From the NCBI GenBank assembly GCA_023227965.1, contig JALOCA010000004.1, forward strand, positions 62,001 to 126,000: DNA of 64,000 nucleotides, written 5' to 3'. The DNA comes from Lentimicrobiaceae bacterium. Lineage in GTDB: Bacteria > Bacteroidota > Bacteroidia > Bacteroidales > JALOCA01. A program made the position numbers and the translations under genes. Below the pieces are notes generated by a model, which saw only the letters and a program-made list of their open reading frames with translations, did no database searches and was not told the origin of the DNA. Shown here one piece after another: positions 7,957 through 16,449 of this stretch (position 1 is its first letter; every line of letters starts with the position of its first letter).

Positions 7957-8981
7957 GATGCAAAGTTAAAGATTTTCTTGATGCAATCGTGTCGGTATAG
8001 TAAATAAATTTTAATCAGTTCTCTTCTTTTAAAACTCATTAATTGACCGAACTCTTTATCTATCATGCCGATAACCTCATTTATTTTTGCATCGCTGCAA
8101 ATGTTTTTTATCGTTTCGCAATTTAAAGTAAAAGGTAAAGTTTTAAGTTTTTCAACCAATTCAAAATGGCTGAGTTTTTTGAAACCATCCCATCCAATCT
8201 TTGGCGTACTGTTATCTGAATACTTTTTAATAAACGAATATAACCGATTTTTATTATTGTAAATTTCTATAAGTTTATCTTCGTGGTCGTTCCAAAACAA
8301 TCCGCGAGCTGTATCGTAAATGGGTGAAAAAACAGGTTTTTGCTTTCCCTGAACATTTCTAATAACACCCCAATTGTAAAAATGCCTATCGTTGTTGCCA
8401 ATAAGTGCATCGAAAACCAATAGTTTAATAAATTCAAGCATTAATATCTCATAATCATCAGGGAAGAAATGCTGTAAAACGGTTTGAGTAAACTGAACTG
8501 TAAAATATTCAGGTGACTTGTGCAATTTTTCAATTTCTTCAACAAAATCACGGTCGTTCAGGTAACCTGCATATAAATCGGCACCATGGTCAAGAACCTG
8601 TTCATGTGGACGATTTAAAAAATATTTCGATAAAAATCTTAGTTGTCCACCAAACCACCCTAAACGTGATTCAGACATGTTAAAACCCAATACTTCACCA
8701 ATGCGGTTAAGAAGATATTCGGTAATGGACTCCATAGGATAGTGTTTATGCCCATGCTTGGCAAGAAAAAGAGGCCAGGTTTTCGAATTGGATTTTCGGA
8801 TACTGCTATCCTGAATGTATTGATAATACCTGATAAAATCTTTTGGGGCATCGCCAGTAATAGTTATATCGGTAACAATAAAATACTGGTGCTTTTTGGC
8901 AAACGGAATACAACCCGGCTTTGGACTAAAACCGCTGTGGTCAGCTATTGGCAGGGTTTTTATATGTTTTCTTTTATGCAC
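7953..8981 (-). CDS. HipA-like serine/threonine kinase lacking the N-terminal subdomain (HipT-like)
   Basis: The 342-residue protein has the HipA kinase core. The catalytic loop reads ALIGNNDRHFYNWG (D198, N203) and the metal-binding motif reads SPIYDTARG (D223). An upstream WPLFLAKHGHKHYPMES segment probably holds the ATP-binding lysine. The HipA N-terminal subdomain is absent and is encoded by the overlapping downstream gene. HipA-type kinases phosphorylate aminoacyl-tRNA synthetases or other targets and cause growth arrest; here the target is unknown. The likely start is GTG at 8981; no ATG occurs between the upstream in-frame stop near 9030 and this codon. There is no HipB-like helix-turn-helix gene next to it. 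Confidence 0.75.
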   Translation of the reverse strand: MHKRKHIKTLPIADHSGFSPKPGCIPFAKKHQYFIVTDITITGDAPKDFIRYYQYIQDSSIRKSNSKTWPLFLAKHGHKHYPMESITEYLLNRIGEVLGFNMSESRLGWFGGQLRFLSKYFLNRPHEQVLDHGADLYAGYLNDRDFVEEIEKLHKSPEYFTVQFTQTVLQHFFPDDYEILMLEFIKLLVFDALIGNNDRHFYNWGVIRNVQGKQKPVFSPIYDTARGLFWNDHEDKLIEIYNNKNRLYSFIKKYSDNSTPKIGWDGFKKLSHFELVEKLKTLPFTLNCETIKNICSDAKINEVIGMIDKEFGQLMSFKRRELIKIYLLYRHDCIKKIFNFAS

Positions 8982-9140
8982 GCCAATTTTTTTGTTACAA
9001 ATTAAATATTGTCTCGTCCTAAAGTAACTTTACGTTTTTGTATCATTTTTTCACTTTTTTGTATAATCACATTTTAGAACGAGGCATTTAAAATAATTGC
9101 GGAAATGCATCCCGATGACTATCAGGACAGCATTGTTCCG

Positions 9141-9161
9141 AGCGGAATTACAAATTCTGCT
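9141..9161. repeat. Dispersed palindrome, AGCGGAATT family
   Basis: AGCGGAATT and its near-complement AATTCTGCT flank the loop ACA, followed by CAGCGG. Related copies lie at 22623-22643 and 23808-23828. This one directly abuts the stop codon of the gene at 9161-9613 and could also act as a transcript-end hairpin. Confidence 0.7.
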
Positions 9162-9613
9162 CAGCGGAGATATTTTTTCTTAATCTGATTATAATATTCG
9201 CTGTCTCGATTTGCTTGAATAATTATTGGTTTAATGGCTAAACTTGAAATAAATTTTAGCATTTCATCTTTATGCGAATTTTTACAACAAAAATTTATTT
9301 TATCATTTGATGTATTAATATGCAGAAGAAAAAATTCGGATTGATTTTCTAATGCAATTATTTTTATATCTGACAAGCTTATTGCAGTTTCATATTTTTT
9401 AAAATTTTTTGCAAGTCGAATCATCAATCCTTTCTTGTATTTAATTAAATGAATTACAGCACTAATTTCATTTTGCGTTTTATCATTTAATATTTTATCA
9501 AAACCGGAAATACCACTTACATAAATTAATTTAGCATTAAAATTTTCATCTTCATCTGAAAGGAAATGCCTTCCGGTAGTATTATTAATTTCTTTGTTAT
9601 TCAATACTTCCAT
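9161..9613 (-). CDS. Hypothetical protein, third gene of a membrane operon
   Basis: The protein has 150 residues from the ATG at 9613; an in-frame TTG lies 6 bases upstream. It has no signal peptide or membrane segment and is rich in Asn, Lys and Ile. Alternating short strands (KLIYVSGIS, AVIHLIKYKKGLMIRL, DIKIIALENQ, EFFLLHINT) and a closing helix EMLKFISSLAI suggest a small PH-like or related beta fold, as in its upstream neighbour, but I recognise no family. It is 20 bases downstream of that PH-like/zinc-ribbon gene in the same direction, so it probably belongs to the same transcript. The function is unknown. Confidence 0.55.
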   Translation of the reverse strand: MEVLNNKEINNTTGRHFLSDEDENFNAKLIYVSGISGFDKILNDKTQNEISAVIHLIKYKKGLMIRLAKNFKKYETAISLSDIKIIALENQSEFFLLHINTSNDKINFCCKNSHKDEMLKFISSLAIKPIIIQANRDSEYYNQIKKKYLR

Positions 9614-9633
9614 AACCAATTTATTTGTGTGAT

Positions 9634-10275
9634 TTAAATTATAGAATAACTACATGACTTACAAATATTCGTTGAAGCATCGTTCTCCGTTGAACATCGT
9701 GGACAAATCCAAAATTCAACTTGACTTTTATCTTTCATTTTTGTTGTTTCTTTTGAAAGATTTGAAACTTTTTCTATTTCGATTATTTCATTCCCTTTAG
9801 CAAGCATAACGATCTTAATAAATTTTGCAACTTCTTCATTTGAAATACCTCGTAAACTCAAAGAACTTGTATCACCACCAAAATTAAATTGTATAAATCT
9901 CTTACGCTTCCTCAGAGCATATACAATAAGAATAATACCAAGACCATATAAAGGAGTTAATATAATTCCTAAAATCATCAACCAGAAATTTGATTTATAT
10001 TCTATGCCAATGGATTTCAAATCTTTGATTTCACCGACAAGTGTTTGATAAGATTTACCTTTTGTTGTATAACTTTTAGCAGATGCATATAATCGTTTAT
10101 TAGTTACCATCAGTGAAGTAGTTGAAAAGCCGTTTCCTATCATTAAGGAAGTTAAGAATTTTTGACCAACAACCCCTAATATCTTTTCATCAGGATTAAA
10201 TGTATTTTCTTCATTATTACTTTGACTTTGGGAACTCTCTCTACCAAGAATGTCATTTATGTTATTTTCTTCCAT
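9634..10275 (-). CDS. Membrane protein with PH-like domain and C-terminal zinc ribbon
   Basis: The 213-residue protein has four visible parts: a low-complexity Asn/Gln/Ser N-terminus; a PH-like segment around residues 30-100 (EKILGVVGQKF, TSLMVTNKRLYASAK); one strong hydrophobic stretch around residues 98-122 (FWLMILGIILTPLYGLGIILIVY) followed by RKRKRFIQF; and a C-terminal treble-clef or zinc-ribbon motif CPRC-x10-CKSC. The layout suggests a bacterial PH-domain membrane protein with its zinc ribbon in the cytoplasm. The gene lies 2 bases after a small membrane protein and 20 bases before a hypothetical gene, forming a compact operon. No partner or substrate is evident. Its low GC and location in the repeat-rich block suggest accessory DNA. 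Confidence 0.65.
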   Translation of the reverse strand: MEENNINDILGRESSQSQSNNEENTFNPDEKILGVVGQKFLTSLMIGNGFSTTSLMVTNKRLYASAKSYTTKGKSYQTLVGEIKDLKSIGIEYKSNFWLMILGIILTPLYGLGIILIVYALRKRKRFIQFNFGGDTSSLSLRGISNEEVAKFIKIVMLAKGNEIIEIEKVSNLSKETTKMKDKSQVEFWICPRCSTENDASTNICKSCSYSII

Positions 10276-10277
10276 AG

Positions 10278-10496
10278 CTATTTCTGGCTTTTAAAAAGTA
10301 TTATAAAAAATGGAAGCAACAATGCTGTCCCAATAACAGAAATAAAATTTAAATATCCTGAACAATATGCATAATGAAAAAATATCATTTGAAATAACAT
10401 CCAAATAAAAGGTATTAATTGAAGAATAACTCCAATAATCGCTAATTGAGTTGCTTGTTTTAATTTCATTTTTTTGATTTTTATTTGCCTACTCAT
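10278..10496 (-). CDS. Small two-helix membrane protein
   Basis: The protein has 72 residues from the ATG at 10496, or 63 from an internal ATG at 10469 (MKLKQATQ). Two hydrophobic helices, AIIGVILQLIPFIWMLFQMIF and FISVIGTALLLPFFIILF, are joined by a short loop containing YCSGY; both ends are basic. It is the first gene of the three-gene minus-strand operon and its stop is 2 bases before the next ATG. No family is recognised. Spacing supports a real gene; it could interact with the downstream PH-like membrane protein. Confidence 0.5.
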   Translation of the reverse strand: MSRQIKIKKMKLKQATQLAIIGVILQLIPFIWMLFQMIFFHYAYCSGYLNFISVIGTALLLPFFIILFKSQK

Positions 10497-10854
10497 CTGG
10501 CTTTTCGGTATCCGCCCCTGTATTAAATCACCTGTACAGGGCAGGTTCGTTTTTTAAAGTGGGTTCTGACTCCACTTTTAAAATACTTTTATAGTATAAT
10601 GGGTGATTAGCCCTAATTTTGATCCAGTTACTGTTTTAACCTAGCCACTAACGTCCGTATAACGCCCATATGCCAGTTATTTCGTACTTATCCATTGCAT
10701 TCTCAAATTAGCACATTAACTAATTTACTAATTAGCTAATTAAAAATCTGCAATCTTAAATCTGCCTTCTGCAATTTCTTATTTCGTTTCCACTCCCCCC
10801 TGAGCGTTCATCAGCTAATGTTAGTTTGGTAAACAAAAACCTTTGTTCGCTTAC
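10497..10854. other. Gene-free spacer with small hairpins
   Basis: No convincing gene is present. The segment contains a short hairpin-like stretch CCTGTATTAAATCACCTGTACAGG (10517-10540), an AAAGTGG/CCACTTT pair (10557-10579) and an AT-rich run of the 8-bp type TAACTAAT / TAGCTAAT at 10717-10741 that recurs at 21714-21740. Part of it may hold the promoter of the minus-strand operon that starts at 10496; no clear TAnnTTTG element was found. Confidence 0.5.
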
Positions 10855-11527
10855 GGTAATGCTTTTCTGATGACATCATGACTTTAGCTTGTAAAACGAA
10901 AACCTTATCCGGAAACACGAAAACCTTTGTTTGCGACCCTCCGGAGGCTTCTGAAGTGTTTTACACCTTATACAGCATGTTTTCCGGCAAACTCTGCAAA
11001 ACTTTTGGGGCTTTCAGTGAGTTTTTCAGCAGTCATAGGAAGATCAACAGCGCGCATGAAGTGTTTTTCGGCGAATATATTGACTTTTGAGTGCTTGTGA
11101 ACCATTTTCCACCCTTTACAGCATGTTTTTAGAGCATACTTTGTATTTTACTATAGATGCTAAGTGTTTTCACTGGCTATCTGCAAACTTTGTCTGTGTT
11201 CCCAATAACTTTACAATAATACAAAGAACCCAAAATTATTTTCCCTGCAAACTTTACAGTGGATATTTTTAACATACGGGCTTACTTTTTTTGTAGCCCT
11301 ATAAAATATGTAACGCTTTTTTTATTTTCGATTTCAAATATAATAATTTTTTTAATAACCGATTTTTATTTTAAGATACTTTCAAAAAATTCTGAAATTT
11401 CATTTTTTTAAAACAAAACTTTAATACACTCTCTTTTCCCATAATTTTAACAGATACTCCCACTCTAAACTTTAGAAAATTTTTAAATTTTTGCTTTCTT
11501 ATTTCTTAGTTTTTAAATTCTGCTTCT
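10855..11527. repeat. Long dispersed repeat, copy 1
   Basis: This ~0.67-kb non-coding segment is nearly identical to 20960-21679 in the same orientation. Both contain the sequence around GCGCGCATGAAGTG, the TTACAGCATGTTTTTAGAGC stretch and the T-rich end TTTCTTATTTCTTAG. Copy 1 has two units of the 21-bp repeat where copy 2 has seven, and keeps about 58 bases (around 11350-11410) that copy 2 lacks between two short T-rich runs. Open frames inside are short, differ between copies and are not believed. The remaining spacer to 11757 holds no recognised feature. Confidence 0.85.
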
Positions 11528-11757
11528 CCGCTCAGCAGGGTGTTCCGGATTGCACAACCTGTAAATATTGTCAGCATTTTTGTGATACCGGTCGTAACTC
11601 AACTCATACTGAACGTATAATAATAGCAAAACACACACTGCCAGTCAAATGGTCAGGCTCAAGATGCTTATTAACGAATACGTTTTATTTTTAATGAGAT
11701 GAGCAATTGTAGTTTTTAAATAATTCTTTATCATGATTGTAGTTTTAAATAATTTAT

Positions 11758-14112
11758 TCACTCATGCTTTATCGCTTCCACCGGGTTCTGTGTTGCTGCT
11801 TTCAAGGCTTGCCAGATTATGGCAACAATGGCTATTATTAACACAAACACTGCGCTGATTAAAAAATATCCAGGGTGTAAATGGATATGTAGTGCGAACT
11901 CAGCAAGCCATCGGTCCATAACAATATAGCTTCCCACTGAAGCAACGAAAATGGCAATGACAACAATGATCAGTGTGTCCTTGAGCAGAACATAGAGTAT
12001 CTGTCCGACAGAACTCCCATTCACTTTACGAATCCCTATTTCTTTGGTACGGCGCGATATTTTAAGAATGGTCAGAGCCAGTAAGCTTATCAAGCTGATG
12101 ATAACCACTTCAGCTCCTCCGATGGATACCATTTCTGTAAGCCGGTTTTCTTTCTTGTACATCCTATCAAAAATATCCGCCAACGTGCTATGGTTAAAAA
12201 TATAATTTTTATCAAAGCGGTGTAAGATTGACTTAATTTGCATCAATTGACTTTGGTTCAATGGATTACTACTTCGGATATAAATATTAGGAGTTCCCCA
12301 TTGGCAATTTGCAATTACTAATGGAGCAATAGGTTCACCCGGATTGGTCATATAATAAAAATCCTTCACGATACCAATAACTTCAACCCGTTTATCATTA
12401 TAAATAACAGGTTGTCCGGCTTTTGGCTTTAAACCAAGGTATTTTATTGCCGATTCGTTTAAAATAACCGCCTGACTGTCGGCCTTGGATTGACGGAAAA
12501 ATTGTCCGTCTATCAGCGTAAATTTCATGAGTTCTCCAAAACCTGGTTTTTCGCGGTATTCATTGATGGCTTTGTTGCTATTTTCCCCGTCAGCCAGAGT
12601 TCTTATGAACTGTCCGCTGCATCCCCCGCCCATGAAGTGTTCCCCGCCAGAAACATCAGAAATGAAGGGTAACTGCAACAATTCAGTTTTAACACTTTCA
12701 TACTTCCTCGAGATTGGCATACTGCAATTGCTAATTGTGATAACATTATTCCTTTCGAACCCCAATGGCACATTGTGCATATATCCTAATTGGGATATTA
12801 TAATAACGACACAACTGATAAAAAAAGAAGCAACCGTAAATTGTACAAATACCGATGCCGTCGAAAGCCAGTTGTTGTTGCCCGTACTTGAGATTCTTCC
12901 CCTCAATCCTAACGCATATTTCATTCTTGACAGATAGAGGATAGGATAACCGGATGTAACCACAAGAAGCACGATGAAAACAATCACAAAAGAAATAATA
13001 CCGCCAAATGATAATAAATCTGGAGTATCTACTTTTGATTGCAATAAGTTTGATATGTATATCATTGATTTATAGATAATAAGAAATGCCAGGATGGCAG
13101 AAAAAAGAAAAACGATAACTGTTTCTAAAAAAAACAGTTTGGCAATGCTGGCTTTTGTGGCGCCAAACATGGTCCGGGTTGAAATTTCGGTAATGCGTTT
13201 TTCACCTTGTATAATAAACAAATTAATATAGCTGACCAATGCTGTGAGCAGGACAAACAGTGCTATCAATCCAACCATCAGCATTTGTTTTGTGCTTCCA
13301 TGGTTCGGGATATATAAACTTGCAGCGGAATGCAGGTATAAATCGGTCAGAGGCTCAACCCCCGATTGTACCTTTGCGAAAAACGTCCTGGCCCAATCCT
13401 GCATAAGAATATCATATGCACTGGCAATCTTAGCGCCTGCCGCTTTTGAATCAATATTTGGTTTAAGTAGGTAGTATGTTTGAAATTCGAGAGACGCAGA
13501 TAACCATTTCATATTAAGGGTGGACATGGAAACCAGCAGATCGAAACTCAAATGTGAGTTTTTCGGAATTTCATCCATTACCCCGGTAATCATCACTTGT
13601 TCACCATCCGTTTCAATTGATTTTCCGATACAATTGGTTGTATGGAACAGTTTTTCGGCTAGAGAAGTTGTGATCACCGCACTTTTTTCCGCAACCAGCG
13701 CTGTTTTTTCATCACCAAAATTGAGCGACAGTCCAAATACCTTAAAAATTTCAGGATCAGCGTAGAAAATCCCAATTTTTTCTATTTTGTTCTCTTTGTT
13801 TTGAACAGATGTTTGCAAACCTCCATATAATTGAACAGCAGACTCAATTTCTGGAACTTTCCCGGGTAGTTGGGTATATGCCTTGCGTAAGGAGATGCCA
13901 TAAACTTCGGTTCTTGTATTATCGGTAATTCGGCTGTACAGTCTTACAACCCTGTCCCTGGTTTTAAAATGCCTGTCATAACTCAACTCATAACGTATGT
14001 ATGTGAGTGTAAAAATCACAGTAGCTAATGCTATTCCAAGCCCTATCACGTTCGTGATAAGCATGAATGGGTTGCGCTTTAATATTTGTAGGACAAATTT
14101 TAAATCTTTCAT
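11758..14112 (-). CDS. MacB/FtsX-type ABC transporter permease
   Basis: The 784-residue inner-membrane protein has the duplicated FtsX/MacB permease layout common in Bacteroidota. A transmembrane helix at about 15-37 (FMLITNVIGLGIALATVIFTL) is followed by a MacB-like periplasmic domain to about 270, three helices, a conserved helix near 420, a second periplasmic domain and three closing helices. The conserved EIGIRKVNGSSVGQI segment and the end PVEAIKHE are typical. It should work with the ATPase encoded just upstream. Such mechanotransmission exporters move peptides, lipoproteins or antibiotics; the substrate here is unknown. No HlyD adaptor or TolC gene accompanies it. It is the second gene of the operon under the sigma-54 promoter, 112 bases after the ATPase gene. 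Confidence 0.88.
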   Translation of the reverse strand: MKDLKFVLQILKRNPFMLITNVIGLGIALATVIFTLTYIRYELSYDRHFKTRDRVVRLYSRITDNTRTEVYGISLRKAYTQLPGKVPEIESAVQLYGGLQTSVQNKENKIEKIGIFYADPEIFKVFGLSLNFGDEKTALVAEKSAVITTSLAEKLFHTTNCIGKSIETDGEQVMITGVMDEIPKNSHLSFDLLVSMSTLNMKWLSASLEFQTYYLLKPNIDSKAAGAKIASAYDILMQDWARTFFAKVQSGVEPLTDLYLHSAASLYIPNHGSTKQMLMVGLIALFVLLTALVSYINLFIIQGEKRITEISTRTMFGATKASIAKLFFLETVIVFLFSAILAFLIIYKSMIYISNLLQSKVDTPDLLSFGGIISFVIVFIVLLVVTSGYPILYLSRMKYALGLRGRISSTGNNNWLSTASVFVQFTVASFFISCVVIIISQLGYMHNVPLGFERNNVITISNCSMPISRKYESVKTELLQLPFISDVSGGEHFMGGGCSGQFIRTLADGENSNKAINEYREKPGFGELMKFTLIDGQFFRQSKADSQAVILNESAIKYLGLKPKAGQPVIYNDKRVEVIGIVKDFYYMTNPGEPIAPLVIANCQWGTPNIYIRSSNPLNQSQLMQIKSILHRFDKNYIFNHSTLADIFDRMYKKENRLTEMVSIGGAEVVIISLISLLALTILKISRRTKEIGIRKVNGSSVGQILYVLLKDTLIIVVIAIFVASVGSYIVMDRWLAEFALHIHLHPGYFLISAVFVLIIAIVAIIWQALKAATQNPVEAIKHE

Positions 14113-14224
14113 AGTAAGATTTTTATAAATTTTTATTGTTAATGATGCCTTTGTGCATGCTCTGATTCATAACAATTAATTACTAATGGAAAAATGAGAA
14201 GAAATATCCGGGACCACTTCATAA

Positions 14225-14917
14225 CTAAAGCAACTGTTGTTTTTGCGCTATCTCTTCGCTTACGATTTGACCGTCAAACAAGTTGATTACCCTGTGGGCA
14301 AAAGTAGCATCCCGTTGTGAATGGGTTACCATAACGATGGTAGTTCCCTGTTTATTCAGATCCGACAGAAGGTTCATTACCTCTATGCCGTTTTTTGAAT
14401 CAAGGTTTCCGGTAGGCTCATCGGCCAGGATCAATTGTGGCGAAGGTACAACTGCACGAGCAATAGCAACACGCTGCTGCTGGCCTCCGGACAACTGCTG
14501 AGGAAAGTGTTTTTTCCGGTGGCCGATCTTCATTCTTTCAAGTATTTCTGTCACCATTTGTTTTCGCTCAGCTCCCGATTTCTTCAAATATAGAAGAGGA
14601 AGTTCCACGTTCTCATAAACATTGAGTTCATCGATCAGGTTAAAGCTCTGGAAAACAAACTGGATGTTACCTTTCCTGTACTGGGTGCGCTTCCTTTCTT
14701 TATATTTCGAAACATCCGTTCCATTAAAGATGTATGTACCTTCACTGGGATTATCGAGCATTCCCAAAATATTCAGTAAAGTCGATTTCCCGCATCCTGA
14801 AGGCCCCATGATGGCTATGAATTCACCTTGTTTTACATCCAAACTTACTTGGTTCAACGCGGTCGTTTCAATTTCGTCGGTCTTGAAACGCTTTGTGAGT
14901 TTAACTGTTTTTATCAT
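14225..14917 (-). CDS. MacB/LolD-type ABC transporter ATPase
   Basis: The 230-residue cytoplasmic ATPase powers the downstream permease. It has Walker A GPSGCGKST, Q-loop FVFQSFNLI, signature LSGGQQQRVAIARA, Walker B LILADEPTG followed by NLDS, and the switch histidine in VTHSQ. The ATG at 14917 (MIKTVKLTKRF) matches the family start; an extension to 14962 would translate the sigma-54 promoter and is rejected. It is the first gene of the operon; a -24/-12 promoter ends about 28 bases upstream of the ATG, and a divergent NtrC-type regulator gene lies just beyond. Confidence 0.92.
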   Translation of the reverse strand: MIKTVKLTKRFKTDEIETTALNQVSLDVKQGEFIAIMGPSGCGKSTLLNILGMLDNPSEGTYIFNGTDVSKYKERKRTQYRKGNIQFVFQSFNLIDELNVYENVELPLLYLKKSGAERKQMVTEILERMKIGHRKKHFPQQLSGGQQQRVAIARAVVPSPQLILADEPTGNLDSKNGIEVMNLLSDLNKQGTTIVMVTHSQRDATFAHRVINLFDGQIVSEEIAQKQQLL

Positions 14918-14944
14918 AGTCGTAATTTTATTTTTTCTGATGAG

Positions 14945-14962
14945 TTGCAATATATATGCCAA
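14945..14962 (-). promoter_or_regulatory. Sigma-54 (RpoN) -24/-12 promoter of the ABC operon
   Basis: On the minus strand the sequence is TTGGCATATATATTGCAA. GG and GC are exactly 12 bases apart, matching the TGGCAC-N5-TTGCA consensus. The start site would fall near 14936, about 19 bases before the ATPase ATG at 14917. The adjacent divergent gene encodes a sigma-54 activator, so the assignment is well supported by context. Confidence 0.8.
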
Positions 14963-15013
14963 TCGGATATAGACCCTGAAATACAGAGAAGCATAAAATA
15001 CCTCTAATTTTTT

Positions 15014-15030
15014 TGTTCACAAATTGAACA
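15014..15030. promoter_or_regulatory. Candidate activator-binding site (inverted repeat) in the divergent region
   Basis: TGTTCA-CAAAT-TGAACA is a perfect 6-bp inverted repeat with a 5-base spacer. Its centre is about 85 bases upstream of the predicted sigma-54 start site, a normal distance for an NtrC-type activator, and about 50 bases before the activator's own ATG, so it could also serve autoregulation. A second short palindrome, TGTACA, lies at 15048-15053. Confidence 0.55.
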
Positions 15031-15075
15031 GTCGCTTGTAAATATTCTGTACATTTGGACTTGAAAAACGTGATT

Positions 15076-16449
15076 ATGGAAATAAAAACAAAAGAAGGCC
15101 GGTTACTTATTGTCGATGACAACAAAAGTGTTCTGAATGCTTTGCACATGTTCTTGAAATTTGAATTTTTGGAGGTGTTTGTCATCTCGAATCCAAATTC
15201 CCTGATTCATGAAATTGAGATTCGGAATGTCGATATTGTGCTCCTCGACATGAATTTCAAGTCGGGCGAAAGTTCTGGAAATGAAGGAATATACTGGCTC
15301 AGGGAAATAAAGCAGCGAAGACCTGATATTGAGGTGGTGATGTTTACTGCATACGGGGATATTGAAACTGCGGTAAAAGCCACCCACGAAGGTGCTGCGG
15401 ATTTTATTCTCAAACCATGGGAAAATGAAAAATTGCTGGCGACGTTGAAGTCAGCGCTGAAGCTCCGGAAATCAAAACTGACGGTTAATGATCTGCGGAA
15501 ACGGGAGAAAGACCTGAAAACTGAACTGAACAGGGATGATCGAATGATTATTGGCGTTTCCCAAGTGATGCAGAATATACTTAACATGGTTAGAAAAGTT
15601 GCATGTACCGATGCCAATATTATGATTACCGGAGAAAATGGAACCGGAAAAGAGTTAATTGCCAAAGAGATACACCGATTATCGGAACGGCACAATGAAT
15701 TGCTGGTTACCGTTGACCTCGGGGCGATGTCAGAAACTCTCTTTGAAAGTGAAATGTTCGGTCATATCAAAGGCTCGTTTACCGATGCTTACGACGACCG
15801 TACAGGCAAAATCATGCTTGCCAACAAGGGAACATTGTTGCTGGATGAAATAGGGAACCTTCCGTTACAGCTTCAATCAAAGTTGTTGAATGTATTACAA
15901 AACAGGGTGGTTATTCCCGTAGGATCCAATAAAGAATGTCCGGTTGATATACGACTGATAAGCACAACCAATAAAAATCTGTCCCAGATGATCAGGGAAG
16001 AAACCTTCAGGCAGGATCTTTTATACAGAATCAACACCATACCATTAGAAGTTCCGCCCTTACGGCAGCACATTGAAGACATTGATGTCCTGGCTCATTT
16101 TTTTGTCGGTAAATATTGTCAGAAATACAAGAAAAACTGCACGAATATTCATCCAAAAGTGATTGACAGACTGAAGAGCTATCCATGGCCAGGAAACATC
16201 AGAGAATTGCAACACACCATGGAAAGAGCGGTTATTTTATGTGAAAATGACACCATAACTTCATGTGATCTCAATTTGAACCTGCACCATCCTTTTCACG
16301 AAGAGGAAACACTAACGCTGGAAGAAATGGAAAAACGAATGATCGTAATGGAATTGAAAAAGAACAGTCAGAGCCTCAGTCTGGCTGCCCGAAACCTTGG
16401 AATTTCGCGTACCACACTCTACACAAAAATAAAAAAGTATGGGATATAA
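15076..16449 (+). CDS. NtrC-family sigma-54-dependent response regulator
   Basis: The protein has 457 residues. An N-terminal receiver domain (LLIVDDNKS; phosphoacceptor Asp in IVLLDMNF; FTAYGD; LKPWE) is followed by an AAA+ activator domain with Walker A GENGTGKE, an L1 loop reading GSFTDA instead of the classical GAFTGA, Walker B TLLLDEIG, and the arginine-rich PLRQHIEDI region. A Fis-type helix-turn-helix ends the protein (SLAARNLGISRTTLYTKIKKYG). The ATG at 15076 is used; a TTG at 15055 is possible but less likely. It overlaps the histidine kinase gene by 11 bases and diverges from the ABC operon whose promoter is of sigma-54 type, so it probably activates that exporter. Confidence 0.92.
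   Translation: MEIKTKEGRLLIVDDNKSVLNALHMFLKFEFLEVFVISNPNSLIHEIEIRNVDIVLLDMNFKSGESSGNEGIYWLREIKQRRPDIEVVMFTAYGDIETAVKATHEGAADFILKPWENEKLLATLKSALKLRKSKLTVNDLRKREKDLKTELNRDDRMIIGVSQVMQNILNMVRKVACTDANIMITGENGTGKELIAKEIHRLSERHNELLVTVDLGAMSETLFESEMFGHIKGSFTDAYDDRTGKIMLANKGTLLLDEIGNLPLQLQSKLLNVLQNRVVIPVGSNKECPVDIRLISTTNKNLSQMIREETFRQDLLYRINTIPLEVPPLRQHIEDIDVLAHFFVGKYCQKYKKNCTNIHPKVIDRLKSYPWPGNIRELQHTMERAVILCENDTITSCDLNLNLHHPFHEEETLTLEEMEKRMIVMELKKNSQSLSLAARNLGISRTTLYTKIKKYGI

Noticed and set aside
10878..11272. Short plus-strand frames inside the long repeat
   Set aside because: The two repeat copies differ in stops and starts in these frames, and no domain or codon signal is seen. Treated as non-coding repeat.
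14918..14962. Longer N-terminus for the ABC ATPase
   Set aside because: It would place the coding start inside the sigma-54 promoter, and the family begins at the ATG at 14917.
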